Source of the DNA: Undibacterium sp. 5I1
GTDB lineage: Bacteria > Pseudomonadota > Gammaproteobacteria > Burkholderiales > Burkholderiaceae_D
Length of the DNA: 64,000 nt
Direction of reading: 5' to 3'
NCBI RefSeq assembly: GCF_034314085.1
Contig: NZ_JAVIWI010000001.1
Location: forward strand, 496,001 to 560,000
Position 1 is the first letter of the stretch. Each line of letters opens with the position of its first letter. The notes under the pieces are model-generated. The model worked only from the letters and a program-made list of their open reading frames with translations, made no database searches and was not told the origin of the DNA. The position numbers and the translations under genes were made by a program. Of the stretch, positions 1 to 8,635 are shown piece after piece.

Positions 1-1884
1 TTGGCGTTACTCAATCCACCCGCAGAAAAGGGTAGCGATGGTTTGCATCCTTTGCTATTACCATTTTCTGCGCTGGATTTTGATGATCAAAATAAGGTGC
101 AGCAAGCAGTAGCGATGTCCGGTTGTTTGGTGCAATACGGCACGACAGGATCGCTCTGTTTAGGCATAGGGAATAATCCCTGGGCTGGCGGCTATATTTA
201 TGTTGCAGGTAGTTTTAATAGCGCTGATCTGGTCTCGCATCAGCGTGGTGATGAGAGCCTTGCCCAAGCACACAGAATGCGCGTTAGCGTCAGCCTGCGT
301 GGACAAACTTACCAATGGATTGCTCCGTTTGAAAAAATGCCGGATGCTGGCAAAAAATCGATTAGCCAACGTGGATTAAGTGGAAGGTTAACTGGATTCT
401 GGGCGAGCGAAGCAGACAAGCCCAACGCGCGACCGGTCAAAGAATTTCGTGGTTGGATTTGGCAAAATGCGAATTGCAATCAGGCTGAACTAGATGATCA
501 GGACAGCACTTGCAGCAAGACCTCCTTCTATTCATTGCGTCTGCCGATCGCTGTCTGGCAAGACGCCTTGTTTGAGAAAAAACGTCCGGTCTGGCCGCCT
601 GAGGATTTAGATCAGGTGAAGGTCAAAATCGCCGTTCTTGCGCCGGATCAAGGTCCCGGTTCGATACCCGAAATTTTGTTTGATAGTGAGAATGGCACAC
701 CAACGCCGCCGTTTTCTCTAAGAGATTTACAAACTCAATTACTACCTGGTGAGACCGTGCGCATACGCAAGCTGACCGGTGGCAAAGAGCTGGTGAATCT
801 GAATGCCCAGGTCGAGCAAGAGAATGAGTCATGGAATTTGTTGACTCGACTGATCCGTCGTTTGCCAGTAGATGACTACGACACACCTTTAGAAAGCAGC
901 GACCAGATCACCACTGCGCTAGATACCTATGAGGTTGTACTCAAGGGTGATCTGCGCAGTGTTAGCAAAAGTCTGGCGGTAGTTGCAACACGGGTGTCCT
1001 GGTTTGTCGGTGCGATGTTGCTGGCACTTTTTCTCACTTGGTTGGTGATGGAGATCAGTATTATCCGGAAAATCACGGTGCTGACTAAACGCGCTGCTTC
1101 CCTTTCAAAAACGGTTAAAGGTGCTGGCGGTTTGCAGCAATTTGAGCTCGGTGATTTACGTGGTGATGATGAATTAGGCGTGCTGGCAAGTTGTTTGCAC
1201 GACTTGTTGCGGCGGGTTAAAGAAGATGTTGAGCGCGAAGGTATTCGCGCAGAACAAGAGAAGCAAATGTGGCACGCGGTCGGGCACGAGATTATGTCCC
1301 CTTTGCAATCACTGATGGCTTTACACGGCGCGGCAGATGACCAGAGCAGCCGCTATATTCATCGCATGCAACAAGCGATACGCGTCCTGTATGGCAACGC
1401 CTCGCCGAGTGAGGCTTTTCAATCGACTGAATTGCAAGTGACCAGTATCGACATCAGCGCTTTTCTGCATAACGTTGCGGGTAACGCGCCTTGCGTCGGC
1501 ATACAGCAAGTAGAGTTTATCGGTGGAGATCAGGCAGTTATGGTCAGAGCAGATGATTACTCACTAGAAGATGTGGTGACCCATGTACTGCGAAATGCTG
1601 ACCGGTACCGCCTGCCTGGCAGCGCGATTACCCTCAACTTACAGATCAGCGAAACCGCAGCTACGATCACGATCCACAATGCCGGCCCGCATATTGCAGA
1701 CGATATGCTGGATAAGATTTTTGAGTACGGCGTCTCAGATCAGCAAGATTCCGCTGCCAATGGCAATCGTGGTCAAGGTTTGTTCGTCGCAAAAACCTAT
1801 ATGGCAAAAATGGGTGGAACGATCAGCGCCCAAAACACCGCGGAAGGCGTAAGCTTTGTGCTGAGTTTGCAGCGAGCGGATTGA
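1..1884 (+). CDS. Sensor histidine kinase, 5' end cut by window edge
   Basis: Inner-membrane two-component sensor kinase; it would phosphorylate a response regulator that is not in this window. The reading frame is open at base 1, so the true start and probably a first membrane segment lie upstream. In window numbering, a hydrophobic segment lies at about residues 331-354, followed by a HAMP-like linker. The phospho-acceptor His is H429 in HAVGHEIMSPLQSL. An ATPase domain follows, with an N-box (HVLRNADRY), HNAGPHI and a GQGLFVAK glycine box. The N-terminal ~330 residues would be the extracytoplasmic sensing part. The histidine region is divergent from the usual SHELRTP, but the His and Glu are kept. 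The family call is secure; the ligand is unknown. Confidence 0.85.
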   Translation: MALLNPPAEKGSDGLHPLLLPFSALDFDDQNKVQQAVAMSGCLVQYGTTGSLCLGIGNNPWAGGYIYVAGSFNSADLVSHQRGDESLAQAHRMRVSVSLRGQTYQWIAPFEKMPDAGKKSISQRGLSGRLTGFWASEADKPNARPVKEFRGWIWQNANCNQAELDDQDSTCSKTSFYSLRLPIAVWQDALFEKKRPVWPPEDLDQVKVKIAVLAPDQGPGSIPEILFDSENGTPTPPFSLRDLQTQLLPGETVRIRKLTGGKELVNLNAQVEQENESWNLLTRLIRRLPVDDYDTPLESSDQITTALDTYEVVLKGDLRSVSKSLAVVATRVSWFVGAMLLALFLTWLVMEISIIRKITVLTKRAASLSKTVKGAGGLQQFELGDLRGDDELGVLASCLHDLLRRVKEDVEREGIRAEQEKQMWHAVGHEIMSPLQSLMALHGAADDQSSRYIHRMQQAIRVLYGNASPSEAFQSTELQVTSIDISAFLHNVAGNAPCVGIQQVEFIGGDQAVMVRADDYSLEDVVTHVLRNADRYRLPGSAITLNLQISETAATITIHNAGPHIADDMLDKIFEYGVSDQQDSAANGNRGQGLFVAKTYMAKMGGTISAQNTAEGVSFVLSLQRAD

Positions 1885-1910
1885 TTGGCTTAGTGAATTT
1901 GCTCAGGGGC

Positions 1911-1936
1911 GTCATTCCAGCGAAGGCCGGAATCCA
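1911..1936. repeat. Short REP-like palindrome
   Basis: The sequence GTCATTCCAGCGAAGGCCGG and the bases after it contain ATTCC (1914-1918) facing GGAAT (1929-1933). Sequences of this type recur between genes of many proteobacteria. Only one copy is seen here, so the call rests on resemblance. Confidence 0.35.
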
Positions 1937-2005
1937 GTGTCCTGCCAAGCTAGCTTATCTGCCAGGCGCTCAAGAGTAATTATCTGTTTTAGTCTTAGAT
2001 TAATT

Positions 2006-2091
2006 AATATACTGGGATAGTGTATATTTTAATAGTCCATATAAAGTATGGACAATAAAGCATATTTTATAAAAATAATGGGGAGTATATT
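2006..2091 (+). repeat. Family 1 intergenic palindromic repeat, copy A
   Basis: An 86-bp AT-rich imperfect palindrome. It begins AATATACT and ends AGTATATT (inverse ends), with the core inverted repeat GTCCATA / TATGGAC at about 2035-2052. It lies in the spacer between the kinase and the VOC gene and serves as the reference orientation. The other copies are at 10099, 20702, 30876, 50498 and 53124, with a remnant near 39800. Nothing else is seen in this ~300-base spacer apart from the short palindrome at 1911. Confidence 0.8.
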
Positions 2092-2192
2092 AAACTGAGC
2101 TTTTCCATTAGGCGCACCCAATGCGCTGTCATCATCCTAAATCCTAATGGAAATTCCCGGTGAATACTCTCATTTCACGGACAACAAAAATC

Positions 2193-2609
2193 ATGATTAA
2201 TGCACTTAACCATATCAACATCAAAGCACCGTCTGCATTACTGGAGCGTGTCCGCGATTTTTATTGCAGCGTTCTGGGTTTGCAAACGGGTTTCCGGCCA
2301 GCGTTTCAATCGCATGGTTATTGGTTATATGCAGGCGATAGCTGCATGATCCATTTGTCTGAGTTGACGGAATTTATTCACAACGACAGTGACGCGATGG
2401 CGGTAGTAGGGACGACTCTTGGTACCACCACTGGATACCTGAATCATGTCGCCTTCGCTTGTCAGGATTTGTCGCAGAGCAAAGCACAGCTAGAATTGTT
2501 TGGCGTTTCTTACACAGTTAAAACCGTACCAGAGACCAAACAAACACAACTGTTTTTGATTGATCCTGCTGGCGTCGGTATCGAGCTGAATTTTTCTGAG
2601 CTGGCTTAA
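2193..2609 (+). CDS. VOC (glyoxalase/bleomycin-resistance) family protein
   Basis: Single-domain vicinal-oxygen-chelate protein of 138 residues, probably a small metal-dependent enzyme or binding protein of unknown substrate. It starts with the typical strand INALNHINIKAP carrying the first His ligand. It continues with FYCSVLGLQ and LNHVAFAC (second His-bearing strand), and ends with the strand VGIELNFSE carrying the Glu ligand. ATG at 2193 was chosen because family members usually begin just before this strand. A GTG at 2160 in the same frame would add 11 residues with no family resemblance. It converges on the siderophore reductase gene with 29 bases between. Substrate cannot be told from sequence. 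Confidence 0.8.
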   Translation: MINALNHINIKAPSALLERVRDFYCSVLGLQTGFRPAFQSHGYWLYAGDSCMIHLSELTEFIHNDSDAMAVVGTTLGTTTGYLNHVAFACQDLSQSKAQLELFGVSYTVKTVPETKQTQLFLIDPAGVGIELNFSELA

Positions 2610-2638
2610 TCTGGACTCAATTTTTGACTCGATTGAGC

Positions 2639-3448
2639 TTACTCATCATGTGTCTGGTGATGTTCACTAGCACCACGTTTCCAATAGCTGGCTGCGTGTA
2701 TATGCGCTTTTTCTAAACGGGTTTCTTGTAAAAGATACCGACGCAAGGCCTGTACATTGCCTAACTCGGTGGCGATCCATGCATAGCCTTCACCCGCCGG
2801 CAAGTTAAGGGTTTTTAAAGTGGTTAAGAGTTGATTGCTTTGTCCAGTTACGTCGCTTTGTAGCCAATGAATTTGTGTCTGCGCGCCTTGCGTTAAAGTG
2901 ATTTTGTCGCTCAGGTCTGCAACTTCGACCAACACGATTACTTGCGCATCCGGTGGTAATTCTTCTAACCGGCGGGCAATAGCGGGTAAGGCAGTTTCGT
3001 CGCCCATCAATAAATACCAGTCAAAATCAGCTGGCACCACGCGTGAACCACGTGGGCCGCCGACACCCACGGTTTGTCCGGGTTTGGCTTGCGCTGCCCA
3101 GTTTGATGCGGGGCCGTCATCGTGTAAGAAAAAATCAATATCCAGCTCTTTACTCGCAGCATCAAAGCGACGCGGCGTGTAGTGTCTGCCGATCACGTTC
3201 GTATTGTTATTGTTGGCATTTTGCCCAGCCCCAGGTAATTGCGGCAGAGCGGGTTGATCACTTCCAACGGCAGGGAAAAACAATTTCATGTGGTCGTCAT
3301 GCGCCGCAGTTGTAAAACCATCCAGCGCCTCGCCAGTCAGCGTGATTCTGAGCATGTGTGGCGATAGTTTTTCGGTGCGTAACACCGTCAATAAACGCAG
3401 TTTGAGGTCGTGCCGTATTTTTAGAATTTGATGTGGTGTTTGAGTCAT
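2639..3448 (-). CDS. Siderophore-interacting protein / NAD(P)H-dependent ferric-siderophore reductase (ViuB/YqjH-like)
   Basis: Cytoplasmic flavoprotein of 269 residues that would reduce ferric siderophores to release iron. It has the FAD-binding half (MLRITLTGEALDGF, then HYTPRRFD, the flavin-binding RxYTxR-type motif) and the pyridine-nucleotide half (GPRGSRVVP, WYLLMGDETALPAI). It ends in SYWKRGASEHH, the usual C-terminal signature. It starts one base after the stop of the PadR-type gene upstream, so the two are co-transcribed. The pairing mirrors yqjH/yqjI of Escherichia coli, where the nickel-responsive repressor YqjI controls the YqjH reductase. The family call is strong; orthology to yqjH is inferred from the neighbour. 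Confidence 0.9.
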   Translation of the reverse strand: MTQTPHQILKIRHDLKLRLLTVLRTEKLSPHMLRITLTGEALDGFTTAAHDDHMKLFFPAVGSDQPALPQLPGAGQNANNNNTNVIGRHYTPRRFDAASKELDIDFFLHDDGPASNWAAQAKPGQTVGVGGPRGSRVVPADFDWYLLMGDETALPAIARRLEELPPDAQVIVLVEVADLSDKITLTQGAQTQIHWLQSDVTGQSNQLLTTLKTLNLPAGEGYAWIATELGNVQALRRYLLQETRLEKAHIHAASYWKRGASEHHQTHDE

Positions 3449-3449
3449 A

Positions 3450-4226
3450 TTATTGTTCTTTCATTTTTAAGTCCGCTTCTGAGTTTGAGTCAGAAATAAT
3501 GCTGTTCGCCGTTTGTTCCAGCAAGATTGCAACGCGGTCAGCTTCGGCCGCATTCCAGCTACCACGTCGCAGCATTAATGCATGCTTTAGGGTATGCATG
3601 GCCTGATGTACTCGCTCTGGTAATGACTGTTTAGCCTGGACTTTGGCAAACATGTCTAGGCGTGCCAATACGCCATTCACTTGTGCCCGATTGGCATCAA
3701 GATAATCGCGTCCAATCGCCGTAATCGTGTACAGACGTTTGTTACCGGTCGCTGGAACGCCGCTACTGGTACCTGAGCTATCTGCTGAATTGACCGACAC
3801 ATTAATTTGCGAATTGACCTGATCCTGCTCTTCCAATAAGGTTAAGGTCGGGTAGATCGCGCCTGGGCTTGGGGCATAAGCACCACCGCAACGTTCTTCA
3901 ATTGCCTTGATGATTTCATAGCCGTGACGCGGGCTGATTTCTATCAATGCCAAGACGATTAAAGGCAAATCGCCACGACCGAAGACGCGCTCTGCGCGTT
4001 CACCGCGCCCACGCCCGCCGCCTCCACCACCACCACCACGCAAGCGACCATGCCCACCGCCTGCCTCGTCATCAAAAGCGTCATCGCCTATGCCGGCAAA
4101 ATATTGTGGGTGGTTATGCTCATGAGCAAAATGTCTTTCGCCATGTCTATGATGTCCGTGGTGTTCGTGGGAGCCATGACGTTGGTGATGATTGTGTTCT
4201 GAATGAGTATGATGATGATTTTTCAT
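3450..4226 (-). CDS. PadR-family regulator with His-rich N-terminus (YqjI-like)
   Basis: DNA-binding repressor, probably metal-responsive. The first 40 residues contain 18 histidines, followed by a run of eight glycines and an RGRGERAE linker. The PadR winged helix then spans about residues 88-160 (LPLIVLALIE, SPRHGYEIIKAIEER, PSPGAIYPTLTLLEE). A C-terminal helical part spans 185-258. E. coli YqjI also joins a metal-binding His-rich N-terminus to a PadR domain and represses the adjacent siderophore-reductase gene. Here the regulator is the first gene of the operon with that reductase, suggesting autoregulation. Two GATATATC palindromes lie just upstream. Nickel as ligand is inferred from the family. 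Confidence 0.88.
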   Translation of the reverse strand: MKNHHHTHSEHNHHQRHGSHEHHGHHRHGERHFAHEHNHPQYFAGIGDDAFDDEAGGGHGRLRGGGGGGGGRGRGERAERVFGRGDLPLIVLALIEISPRHGYEIIKAIEERCGGAYAPSPGAIYPTLTLLEEQDQVNSQINVSVNSADSSGTSSGVPATGNKRLYTITAIGRDYLDANRAQVNGVLARLDMFAKVQAKQSLPERVHQAMHTLKHALMLRRGSWNAAEADRVAILLEQTANSIISDSNSEADLKMKEQ

Positions 4227-4234
4227 GATTTATA

Positions 4235-4268
4235 GATATATCTTTAGTGTAAAACTGTATGATATATC
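4235..4268 (-). promoter_or_regulatory. Candidate operator pair for the PadR-type repressor
   Basis: Two identical perfect palindromes, GATATATC, lie at 4235-4242 and 4261-4268. They are 26 bases apart centre to centre, starting 9 bases upstream of the regulator's start codon. PadR repressors typically bind such AT-rich dyads in their own promoters. Binding is inferred, not shown. Confidence 0.45.
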
Positions 4269-4589
4269 GTTAACTGATTAAGTCAAGGACAGATTTTTGA
4301 AAAAATCAGAAATTTTCTTCTTTAATCAAAAATAAAAAAATACAGCAATCTAAGCCTGAGGCGTAGCCAGGAGCTAAACCGGTGTAGACGCTTAATCGTG
4401 GGATGGGGACTTATCAGCAAAGCCAATTTGCTGTTCTGCTAATCATTTCAAAATTAGTTGATCAGCCATGAATGCATAGTTTTACCAAAGCCGAGTGTGT
4501 ATGATGGGAAACTTATTTAGGTAGTTCATAGCAGGAAAATCATTAGCTTTCATGGATTTTTCACGAATATGATAGGACATTGATACAGC
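4269..4589. other. Spacer between divergent genes
   Basis: About 320 bases without a credible gene between the PadR-type regulator (minus strand) and the diguanylate cyclase (plus strand). It is AT-rich and must hold both promoters, but no strong -35/-10 pair could be picked by eye. Confidence 0.5.
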
Positions 4590-5756
4590 ATGATCGAGAC
4601 CCCTGGTTCCAAGATTGAATCAGCTTTAAACAAGCAAAGCTCTGAGCTAGAAAGTTACAAAAACGATCGTATTTGTAATGACCTTTACAGGCGTGCATTA
4701 ATTGGCCCAGTGTTTTACCTGATCGCTTGTTTTTTACTGATGGGCATCACTGGCTATCATTTGCGCTGGCCTTGGCTGAGTGCCTTGCTGATATTCACTT
4801 TTCTCATTTTATGGGTGATGCGGTACAAGCATCTGCCTCCTGTAGCAGGTACCGACACAGAGAAATACAAGCAGTGGATCAGCCAACATTGGTTGTTAAT
4901 ACAGATAGGCTCGGTGGTTTGGGGGCTGGTACCCGCCGTGATCGGTTATTTAAGAGTGCGTCCCGACAGCGCGATTATGGTAGCGACGATTGCGACCGTT
5001 GCATTTAGTACTGCAGCAAGTCAGGCTTTTGCCATGCACCCACGCCAGGCTCGATGGAGTTTGCTAGCGCTGATCTTGCCTGCAGCCCTAGTATTTTTTC
5101 TACCGTCACTCGAACTTAGCTCCACTGGCCTGACGCTCTCGTTTTACGTTTTATATTTAATCGCAAATCTGCGCCGGTCTGCTAACGAATATGCTCAGCA
5201 GATTGCAACGGAAGTGGATTTAATCCGCAGCCGTGCTGAAATAGATCGACTCTCACTGACGGACATGTTGACTGGTTTATCCAATCGACGGAGTTATGAC
5301 CAGGCATGGCAACAAGCCTGGCATTTGGCGGTGCGACAAAAAGCGACACTGGCATTGCTGATGCTCGATCTGGATCATTTTAAACATGTCAATGATCGCT
5401 ATGGCCACCTTGGCGGTGACGCTTGCTTACAGCATTTTTCTGGACTATTACAGCAACACATACGAAGAGGTAGCGATATCATTGCGCGTATAGGCGGTGA
5501 GGAGTTTGTGATTATTTTGCCCGCTACCAACGCAGAAGATGCTTATGTGATGGCAGAACAATTGAGATTGATAGTATTAAATACTCCCTGCCAATTTGAA
5601 AATATTCAGATTGAGATGACAGTCAGTATCGGTGTCGGTACAGTCAATTTGGATCAGGATATCAATCCATCCGCGACATTTAGCAGAATTGACCGCGCTT
5701 GCTATGATGCAAAAAATGCGGGCCGTAACAAGGTCCGGCTGGCGAATATCAATTGA
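4590..5756 (+). CDS. Membrane-bound diguanylate cyclase (GGDEF)
   Basis: Makes cyclic di-GMP from two GTP. The protein has 388 residues. The N-terminal ~200 residues contain about six hydrophobic segments forming a membrane sensor domain of no clearly recognised type. The GGDEF domain follows from about residue 225 (LTDMLTGLSNRRSYD). The active-site signature is GGEEF at residues 302-306, and the inhibitory RxxD site (RGSD) sits five residues before it, so an active, product-inhibited enzyme is expected. It stands alone between two divergent or unrelated genes, so its input and target are unknown. Confidence 0.92.
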   Translation: MIETPGSKIESALNKQSSELESYKNDRICNDLYRRALIGPVFYLIACFLLMGITGYHLRWPWLSALLIFTFLILWVMRYKHLPPVAGTDTEKYKQWISQHWLLIQIGSVVWGLVPAVIGYLRVRPDSAIMVATIATVAFSTAASQAFAMHPRQARWSLLALILPAALVFFLPSLELSSTGLTLSFYVLYLIANLRRSANEYAQQIATEVDLIRSRAEIDRLSLTDMLTGLSNRRSYDQAWQQAWHLAVRQKATLALLMLDLDHFKHVNDRYGHLGGDACLQHFSGLLQQHIRRGSDIIARIGGEEFVIILPATNAEDAYVMAEQLRLIVLNTPCQFENIQIEMTVSIGVGTVNLDQDINPSATFSRIDRACYDAKNAGRNKVRLANIN

Positions 5757-5890
5757 CTGAATTCAATTAATTTTGACGTAGATTCATCAATATAGTCCAA
5801 AATGAGATTTTGATCGAAGCAAAAAATCTCAATACACCACACTTTACTTAAACGCATGTACCATATTTCATCCATTAAGTCGTATCGACC

Positions 5891-7018
5891 ATGAAGCAAA
5901 AAAAGGTCTTACTCCTGAGCGTTTCTGCCGGTGCCGGCCATATGCGCGCTGCCGAGGCGATACGTGCTTATTCGCTTGATCCTCACTATCAGGTGGTGGC
6001 AACACATCTGGATGTGATGAATTTTATGACGGCAGGATTTCGTAAGTTATATACCGATTTTTATATCAAACTGGTCAATAAAGCACCAACACTGTGGGGC
6101 TATTTATACCAGGCCTCGCACGAGGCGCAGCCCGACAGTACAATGGAAAAAATGCGACGGGCGTTGGAACGTTTAAACGCACGTGCTTTGCTCAAAGAGA
6201 TTGCTAATTTCAAACCAGATGCAATTATCTGTACGCATTTTTTGCCTGCCGAAATGCTGTCAAGGCTGCTTAAAAAAGAGCGTTTGCATTGTCCAGTCTG
6301 GGTACAAGTGACAGATTTTGATTTACACAGAATGTGGGTTCATGAGCGCATGACCGGCTATTTTGCTGCGAATGAAGAGGTAGCTTTTCGTATGCGGGCG
6401 CAGGGAATCGCAGCGGATACGATCCACGTGACTGGCATCCCGATCATGCCTAGTTTTGCCAGTCATTTAGATAGGGTGGAATGCGCTAGAGAATTCGGTC
6501 TTGATCCCGCTCGCATGACGATTATGTTAATGGGCGGCGGCGCAGGCTTGGGTAGTCTGGATACGATCGCAACACGTTTATTGGCCTTGGATAGCGATTT
6601 TCAACTAATTGTTTTAGCAGGAAAAAATTTACCAGCTTTGGCTGAGTTGCAGAGATTGGCAACGCGTTATCCCGGACGTTTATTACCACAAGGGTTCACT
6701 GATCAGGTAGAACGTTTAATGTCATGTGCCGATCTGGTCGTGACTAAGCCGGGTGGATTAACGACCTCAGAATGTCTGGCGATGGGCTTGCCGATGATTG
6801 TCAATTCACCGATACCAGGGCAAGAAGAGCGTAATGCCGATTACTTGTTAGAGCAGGGTGTTGCACTAAAAGCTTTTGATGATGTGACGCTAGAATATCG
6901 CATCCGTTATCTGTTGGCGCATCCAGAAAAACTAGCAGATATGCGTGCCAAAGCGACCGTATTAGGCCGCGCCGATGCAGCGCAGCAAGTGCTGGAGTTG
7001 GTCTGTAAAAACACATAA
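5891..7018 (+). CDS. MGDG synthase / MurG-like glycosyltransferase
   Basis: GT-B fold glycosyltransferase of 375 residues, probably transferring a sugar to a membrane lipid. The N-terminus KKVLLLSVSAGAGHMRAAEAI is the signature loop of the monogalactosyldiacylglycerol synthase N-terminal domain. The C-terminal donor-binding half has MLMGGGAGLG, LPQGFTDQV and KPGGLTTSECLAMGLP, as in MurG and UgtP. It lies 36 bases ahead of a small membrane protein gene on the same strand, so the two may be co-transcribed. Acceptor and donor cannot be told; a glycolipid role is inferred from the family. Confidence 0.85.
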   Translation: MKQKKVLLLSVSAGAGHMRAAEAIRAYSLDPHYQVVATHLDVMNFMTAGFRKLYTDFYIKLVNKAPTLWGYLYQASHEAQPDSTMEKMRRALERLNARALLKEIANFKPDAIICTHFLPAEMLSRLLKKERLHCPVWVQVTDFDLHRMWVHERMTGYFAANEEVAFRMRAQGIAADTIHVTGIPIMPSFASHLDRVECAREFGLDPARMTIMLMGGGAGLGSLDTIATRLLALDSDFQLIVLAGKNLPALAELQRLATRYPGRLLPQGFTDQVERLMSCADLVVTKPGGLTTSECLAMGLPMIVNSPIPGQEERNADYLLEQGVALKAFDDVTLEYRIRYLLAHPEKLADMRAKATVLGRADAAQQVLELVCKNT

Positions 7019-7057
7019 AAGGGTTTTTAAAAACTCCGTATAAAGTAGAGTCAATTG

Positions 7058-7639
7058 ATGCCAATAATGTCGCAAATGAAATCGCAAATGAAATCAAACC
7101 AGCCTGAGTCTGACGCAGCTCGGATAACCAAGATCGAAGACTTAAGCCATAAAACTGTTCCTCTTATCGTTACCTTGTTTTGGGTCGCATTATTAGGCTT
7201 ATTTTTTGCGCAGACAGAAATCCAGATTGAAGGCGGCGCGGGTTGGGCAGCCAACTTACCGACTTGGCGGATAGAGCATCACTGGTTATTAGATATCTTT
7301 TGGGGCGGTCGTCCGATGACGGGCTACCACGCTTGGGTGTTTCCTTTTATCTCAATGTTTTTCCATTTTCCGTTTTTTTTCTCGCAACGCTGGACGCTCA
7401 AATTAGAAGCTAGAGCGCTGGCTTGCATTATGATGTTTTGGATCGTAGAAGATTTCTTGTGGTTTGTTTTTAATCCTGCTTATGGATTAGCTCGTTTTGA
7501 TCCCAAGCATGTAGCGTGGCATAAAAATTGGTTTTTATTTGCCCCCTCTGATTACTGGAATTTTTTAGCTGTCGCGGCCATATTATTTTGGTTTTCTTAT
7601 CGGCAGGGGACAGTCATACGACAGATCAAGGATGTTTAA
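7058..7639 (+). CDS. Integral membrane protein of unknown function
   Basis: 193 residues with about four or five hydrophobic segments rich in Trp and Phe (VPLIVTLFWVALLGLFFA, WVFPFISMFFHFPFFF, IMMFWIVEDFLWFVFNP, WNFLAVAAILFWFSY). I do not recognise the family. The ATG at 7058 is preceded by TAGAG at a fair distance and is preferred over the TTG just before it. The first codons hold a 12-base tandem repeat (CAAATGAAATCG/A) that writes QMKSQMKS. It follows the glycosyltransferase closely, so a part in the same lipid or envelope process is possible. Its 3' end overlaps the convergent AraC gene by 14 bases. Confidence 0.75.
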   Translation: MPIMSQMKSQMKSNQPESDAARITKIEDLSHKTVPLIVTLFWVALLGLFFAQTEIQIEGGAGWAANLPTWRIEHHWLLDIFWGGRPMTGYHAWVFPFISMFFHFPFFFSQRWTLKLEARALACIMMFWIVEDFLWFVFNPAYGLARFDPKHVAWHKNWFLFAPSDYWNFLAVAAILFWFSYRQGTVIRQIKDV

Positions 7640-8411
7640 AAAAAACGGAGGGTGATTGGCCAAAGGCTTTTTTAAACATCGCAGTCAATGCAGATTGACT
7701 TGCGTAACCCAATTCTGATGCGACTTGTGATAAGGGCATTCCACCAGCGATCAAAGGCGCCGCACGTGCCAAACGCATTTGCTGGCGCCATGCAACAAAA
7801 CTCATCCCCAGATCTTTCTCAAAGAGCCGTGCCAGGGTACGGGCCGATGCCCCGACCTGGCAGGCCAAATCGTCTAGAGTCAAATTAGATGAAGGATCAT
7901 CAATCAGGGTGAGGCAAAGAGTTTTCAGACGTTTGTCGTGCGGCATCGCCACTCTCATTGGCAGACTTTCAGCAATTGCTAACTCGTCTAGCAATACTGC
8001 GACCAAATGATTTTCGCGCTGGCCAGCCGGATCTTGTTCCGCCAATCTTAAGACCAGTTCCCGCATCAGCGCAGACACTTCTAACACCACACATTGATCG
8101 CCTTTGATCGGCGCAACATCTTGATGAATATAGATGGCGCGCAGACGCGCTGTTTCTATAATCCTTACCTCATGCGCCACATTCGCTGGTATCCAGATTG
8201 CGCGAAGTGGAGGCACAAACCAGGTGCTGTCTTTGGCGTGCACTTGCATTACGCCATCCAGCGCATACGTAACTTGTCCCCACGGATGTTGGTGTTGTCG
8301 TAGCAGTTCGTCTGCGGCTAGGTTTCTGGCAATGACGCGCACGGGCCTGTCTTTACTAGGAAATAACCTGTTCGGTGCCGATGCTGTTGTGGTGATAGGA
8401 GATGTGCTCAT
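7626..8411 (-). CDS. AraC-family transcriptional regulator with N-terminal cupin
   Basis: 261 residues. The N-terminal half is a cupin sensor (RHQHPWGQ-like segment HQHPWGQVTYALDGVMQVH, then PPLRAIWIPANVAHEV). The C-terminal ~100 residues carry the two helix-turn-helix motifs of AraC proteins (LTLDDLACQVGASARTLARLF and LSQVASELGYASQSALTAMFKKAFG). This arrangement is typical of regulators that control an adjacent transporter gene, as in the NimR type. It is divergent from an MFS gene across a 224-base spacer, and control of that gene is the simplest inference. The inducer is unknown. Confidence 0.9.
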   Translation of the reverse strand: MSTSPITTTASAPNRLFPSKDRPVRVIARNLAADELLRQHQHPWGQVTYALDGVMQVHAKDSTWFVPPLRAIWIPANVAHEVRIIETARLRAIYIHQDVAPIKGDQCVVLEVSALMRELVLRLAEQDPAGQRENHLVAVLLDELAIAESLPMRVAMPHDKRLKTLCLTLIDDPSSNLTLDDLACQVGASARTLARLFEKDLGMSFVAWRQQMRLARAAPLIAGGMPLSQVASELGYASQSALTAMFKKAFGQSPSVFFKHP

Positions 8412-8635
8412 AGCGAGTCAATCATAGTTGGCATCTTTACGACAAAGATTGTCTTTTTATCTTAAAACAGACGTAGCGATTTTGCATACACTTTGCTTAA
8501 ATAAAAATAAATGAAGTGGCAATTAGATGCATAACTTCATAAGGCGACATCATGGCAACGATCAATGATGTTCATTGGCTGCACAATAATGACTAAGTAA
8601 TTACTAAGCAGCTTCTAACCAGAAAAGAGAATCAT

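Noticed and set aside
3947..4228. Plus-strand open frame opposite the PadR regulator
   Set aside because: It is a mirror reading of the His- and Gly-rich codons, and the minus-strand gene has a clear PadR domain.
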